This document shows, in pieces, positions 15,725-18,650 of a stretch of DNA of 18,650 bases. This DNA comes from Mageeibacillus sp. UBA5438 (GTDB lineage: Bacteria > Bacillota > Clostridia > Saccharofermentanales > DTU023), in contig DIRK01000041.1 of NCBI GenBank assembly GCA_002427535.1, forward strand, positions 1,015 through 19,664, in the 5' to 3' direction. Position numbers and translations under genes: made by a program. The number at the start of each line of letters is the position of its first letter. Positions within the stretch are counted from its first letter, which is position 1. The notes beneath the pieces were generated by a model. That model searched no databases. It was not told the DNA's origin and worked only from the letters and a program-made list of their open reading frames with translations.

Positions 15725-17602
15725 ATGAAAGAGAATAGTCGCGCGATGCAGATCGTCACCGGTAAGGTCTGGTATGACGCGCCCCCAATAGAACTGTTAC
15801 GAGACATCGTCCTCATGGGTTATCAGGAGTTTCCCGATCGCGAGATGGTGCGCTGGCGTGTGAGACCCAAAGACAGCGAGCTTCAATCCCGTACGTACCG
15901 TGACCTAGCGCGCGATGTTGAAAAAATGCAAATTTGGCTCCAGGAGAAACTGCCCGTAGGCAGCCGCATCGCTTTAATTGGCGAGAACAGCTACCTTTGG
16001 ATGGTGACTTGGCTTGCGGTAGCCTCAGGATTTGGCGTCATCGTGCCCATCGATCGGCTGTTGAAACCGGATGAATTGAAACCGATTCTTGAAAGAAGCG
16101 GTTCCGTGATGTTCATCTATGACGCTGATTGGCATGAACATGTGGACAAGATGGCCGATGAGCTGCCCGCATTGACCCACCGCGTGGTCATGGACCGGGG
16201 TATTGCCCCTGAGCCGCTTCGCGAGCGCATCGCTTCTTCACAGCCAAGTGAGCATCTTTATAGTCTCGATGACGAGCTGGCCAAGCTCCCGACGCCCGGT
16301 GATGATCCTGTATTGCTTGCGCCTAATGATCCGACGGATGACGCGGCAATCTTATTTACATCGGGGACAAGCGCCACCTCAAAGGCGGCCGTTTTGACTA
16401 ATAAATCAATTGTCGCGGACGTCGTAGCGCTTCTGGGATCCGTCTACTTCCCGCCTCCTTTGTACACCTTGTCCATGCTTCCCATTCATCACGCATTTGA
16501 AAATACATGCGGTTTTCTGACCGTCATCGCCTTAGGCGGCACCATTCATGTGTTTGACGGCTTGCGCTATATCGGGAAAAATTTGGAAGAACATAAGGCG
16601 CATTTGACGGTTGTGGTGCCCGCGATTTTGGACGCAATTTATCGCCGTGTGATGAGCGAGGCGGCAAAAACAGGCCAGGCGAAGAAACTTAAATTAGGCA
16701 TGTCAATTTCGACCTTCCTTTACAAGATGGGCATTGATGTACGCCGAAAAATCATGAAAGACGTCCTGGACAAATTGGGCGGCAATTTGAAATACATCAT
16801 CTGCGGCGCGGCGCCGGTAGAACTTGATACTTTGAAATTCTTCCGAGCGATCGGCGTGGAAGTCCTGGCGGGCTACGGGCTCACTGAGGCATCCCCTGTG
16901 GTCTCAGGTGGCAATACATGTGTTAATGAATTTGAGACGGTCGGACAGCCGCTTGCGGGTGTGGTCGTCGCGATTGACAATGGCGGTAAAGGAGAAGGCG
17001 AAATTCTTGTGCGCTCCGACATCGTCATGAAAGAATACTTAGATGACCCTGAAGCCACCGCTGAGGCAATTGATCAAGATGGCTGGCTGCACACAGGCGA
17101 CATCGGGCACTTCACACGAAAGAACAGTCTTGTCATTACGGGCAGAAGCAAATCTATGATCGTTTTGCCGAGTGGTAAAAAAGTTTTCCCGGAAGAATTA
17201 GAAGCGCTTTTGTACCGCCATGAGGTGGTCCGGGACGCGTTTGTCTTTGGTTATGCGGGTTCGGCGGGTGATGTGGTGATTACCGCGAAAGTTGTGATCA
17301 ACCAGGATAAATTACGTGACCGGCTCAACCGTGAACCCACGGAAGCTGAGATGGCTGAAGCGCTCGCCACGATTATCGCGGATGTGAATCGGGGCCTGCC
17401 GTCGTTCAAAGAGATCCGCTCCTATTTCTACAGCTTGCAAGACATGGTGAAAACGACCACGCTTAAGATACGGCGCGGTGTCGAGCTGGCTCAGATCGAG
17501 GATTATTTTTCGCGCACGAAGGCTACCTGGCAATCGCTTAAGGGCAAAAATATAGACGCGATCATCGGCAATCTCCTACCGGAAGTTGTGAGAACGCGTT
17601 AA
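15725..17602 (+). CDS. AMP-forming long-chain acyl-CoA synthetase-like ligase
   Basis: 625 residues, ANL superfamily, full length. Motifs in order: the phosphate loop FTSGTSATSK (211-220); HAFENTC in the acyl/substrate-binding core; YGLTEASPVV (384-393), the adenylate motif; LHTGDIG (455-461) with D459 contacting ribose; GRSKSMIVLPSGKKVFPEELE, the hinge into the C-terminal domain; and MVKTTTLKI (574-582) with K581 as the likely adenylation lysine. The closest family is the long-chain fatty-acyl-CoA synthetases, which also include acyl-ACP synthetases; the acid used cannot be read from sequence. There is no membrane segment. AAGGAGG at 15705-15711 lies 13 nt before the ATG, longer than normal, so initiation may be modest. 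It is probably cotranscribed with the flanking genes. Its relation to purine breakdown is unclear. Confidence 0.88.
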   Translation: MKENSRAMQIVTGKVWYDAPPIELLRDIVLMGYQEFPDREMVRWRVRPKDSELQSRTYRDLARDVEKMQIWLQEKLPVGSRIALIGENSYLWMVTWLAVASGFGVIVPIDRLLKPDELKPILERSGSVMFIYDADWHEHVDKMADELPALTHRVVMDRGIAPEPLRERIASSQPSEHLYSLDDELAKLPTPGDDPVLLAPNDPTDDAAILFTSGTSATSKAAVLTNKSIVADVVALLGSVYFPPPLYTLSMLPIHHAFENTCGFLTVIALGGTIHVFDGLRYIGKNLEEHKAHLTVVVPAILDAIYRRVMSEAAKTGQAKKLKLGMSISTFLYKMGIDVRRKIMKDVLDKLGGNLKYIICGAAPVELDTLKFFRAIGVEVLAGYGLTEASPVVSGGNTCVNEFETVGQPLAGVVVAIDNGGKGEGEILVRSDIVMKEYLDDPEATAEAIDQDGWLHTGDIGHFTRKNSLVITGRSKSMIVLPSGKKVFPEELEALLYRHEVVRDAFVFGYAGSAGDVVITAKVVINQDKLRDRLNREPTEAEMAEALATIIADVNRGLPSFKEIRSYFYSLQDMVKTTTLKIRRGVELAQIEDYFSRTKATWQSLKGKNIDAIIGNLLPEVVRTR

Positions 17603-17608
17603 ATAAAA

Positions 17609-17615
17609 GGGGAGG
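17609..17615 (+). promoter_or_regulatory. Ribosome binding site of the isomerase-like gene
   Basis: GGGGAGG lies 7 nt before ATG 17623 and 7 nt after the ligase stop codon. It supports both the start and tight operon coupling. Confidence 0.75.
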
Positions 17616-17622
17616 TTACATA

Positions 17623-18650
17623 ATGACAAAGCTGGTTTGGTTGGTGAAAGCACCTGACGACAATCGTGACCCGAATCTTGTACGGTCCTGTGAAGATTTT
17701 CTGGGAGAAATTGAAAAATCACTGGGTGAATCGCTCACATTTTCCGAAAATTTAGAGGCTTTTAAACAGCAGTCGCTGCGACTGTTTTTTATTGGCTCCG
17801 GGGGTTCGGAGCAGGTTTTTAAAACGATTTACGAATCCGTCGACGGTCCCTATATATTGCTGACGACACGTTCGCATAACTCACTTGCGGCGTCCATGGA
17901 GATTTTATCTTACTTAAATGAGCAGGGCGAAAAAGGTGAGATTTTACACGGAAGCCCGGATGAAATCGCAAACAGGCTGAAACTTTTACTGCGCGTTGCC
18001 GATACGCGTCATAGGTTGGTGGGCATGCGCTTGGGTGTGACGGGAGAGTCTGACTGGCTCATCAGCCGACCGGTCGATGAAAAGATGCTCATGGAGCGTT
18101 CCGGGATGGAACTCGTCCATATTTCAATGGATGAGATTATCCGTGAAATCGACAAAAAAACGTATACGGACAATAAATGGACACTCGAGCTGAAAGCCAA
18201 AGGCTATGACCGCGAAGAAATGGAACGGGCCCTTGAAGTGTACGGCGCCTGCCGGCGGATTGTGGATCGTTATGAATTAGACGGTTTTACACTCCGATGC
18301 TTTGATCTTTTGGAACCCCATTGTATTACGGGCTGTCTTGCCCTGGGCATCTTGAACGCTGAGGGCATATGGGCCGCCTGCGAGGGCGACAGCCGTTCGC
18401 TTGTGTCCATGACAGTGATCGGGGAGCTTACGAGGCAGCCAGTGTTTATGGTGAACCCTTCCCGCCTTTATCCTGGTGAGAATAAAGTCGTGTTCGCGCA
18501 CTGCATCTTGCCGCTCAACATGGCTCCCGAATATCGACTGACTACCCATTTTGAAAGCGGATTGGGTATATCGGTTGCGGCGGACTTTGAGCCGGGTGCC
18601 TGCACCGTGTTCAAATGCAAGGACGATTTTGAAACCTTCTATGCCGCCGA
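17623..18650 (+). CDS. L-fucose/L-arabinose isomerase-like protein, N-terminal 342 residues (runs off the window)
   Basis: An open frame from ATG 17623 (MTKLVWLVKAPDD) to the right edge; the C-terminus is missing. Residues about 225-342 carry the C-terminal core pattern of FucI/AraA-like isomerases: GIWAACEGDSRSLVSMTVIG (248-267), QPVFMVNPSR, FAHCILPLNM (291-300), TTHFESGLGISVAADF (307-322) and a following GACTVFK. In such enzymes a Glu/Asp/His set binds Mn2+ and catalyses ketose-aldose conversion; D256 and H309 are candidates by position. The N-terminal 200 residues are divergent and I do not recognise them, and the whole is shorter than FucI (about 590), so it may be an FucI-like protein of another function. 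The gap to the ligase is 20 nt, indicating the same operon. Sugar-pathway neighbours are not seen. Confidence 0.75.
   Translation, partial: MTKLVWLVKAPDDNRDPNLVRSCEDFLGEIEKSLGESLTFSENLEAFKQQSLRLFFIGSGGSEQVFKTIYESVDGPYILLTTRSHNSLAASMEILSYLNEQGEKGEILHGSPDEIANRLKLLLRVADTRHRLVGMRLGVTGESDWLISRPVDEKMLMERSGMELVHISMDEIIREIDKKTYTDNKWTLELKAKGYDREEMERALEVYGACRRIVDRYELDGFTLRCFDLLEPHCITGCLALGILNAEGIWAACEGDSRSLVSMTVIGELTRQPVFMVNPSRLYPGENKVVFAHCILPLNMAPEYRLTTHFESGLGISVAADFEPGACTVFKCKDDFETFYAA

Noticed and set aside
1..18650. CRISPR arrays, insertion sequences, tRNA/rRNA genes, attachment sites
   Set aside because: No regularly spaced repeats, transposase-like frames, cloverleaf-like segments or terminal inverted repeats were seen.

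Overview
The window reads as a piece of a Gram-positive anaerobe's chromosome, probably a Clostridia-type member of the Bacillota. The evidence is an LPXTG sortase-anchored surface protein at the left edge, strong AGGAGG-type ribosome binding sites, U-tract intrinsic terminators, and a gene set typical of anaerobes with selenium-linked molybdenum hydroxylases. All supported genes lie on the + strand. A genus cannot be named from this stretch.

Layout: (1) 1-1158 holds the C-terminal end of an LPXTG/pilin-like surface protein, a terminator hairpin, a TVP38/TMEM64-family membrane protein and another terminator. (2) An extended -10 promoter at about 1165-1173 opens the main locus (1247-15033): a fold-type II PLP enzyme, ygeW (knotted carbamoyltransferase family), ygeY (M20 metallohydrolase), ygfK (large Fe-S/flavin oxidoreductase), ssnA (amidohydrolase), hyuA/hydA (dihydropyrimidinase/hydantoinase family), a two-domain xdhD-like xanthine dehydrogenase, and a protein fusing a degenerate MobA/MocA-like nucleotidyltransferase fold to a ModE-type winged helix. 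(3) From 15034 a second promoter region leads to a small membrane protein, a long-chain acyl-CoA synthetase-like enzyme and the start of an L-fucose-isomerase-like protein cut by the window edge.

Region 2 is the counterpart of the E. coli ygeW-ygeX-ygeY-hyuA ... ygfK-ssnA ... xdhD region. That gene set has been linked to anaerobic breakdown of purines (uric acid/xanthine) in gut bacteria. Plausible division of labour: XdhD-like and YgfK do redox chemistry on the purine ring, SsnA and HyuA deaminate and open rings, YgeY hydrolyses an amide or carbamoyl intermediate, YgeW handles a carbamoyl group, and the PLP enzyme cleaves an amino-acid-like late intermediate. Only the family assignments are seen; the order of steps is inference.

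The most interesting points are: the PLP enzyme in the ygeX slot is not a recognisable diaminopropionate ammonia-lyase; the MobA-like/ModE fusion has lost nucleotidyltransferase signature residues and looks like a sensor-regulator; a ModE-like inverted repeat overlaps the -10 of the locus promoter; a 45-codon ORF runs directly into ygfK; and the locus is punctuated by internal hairpins.
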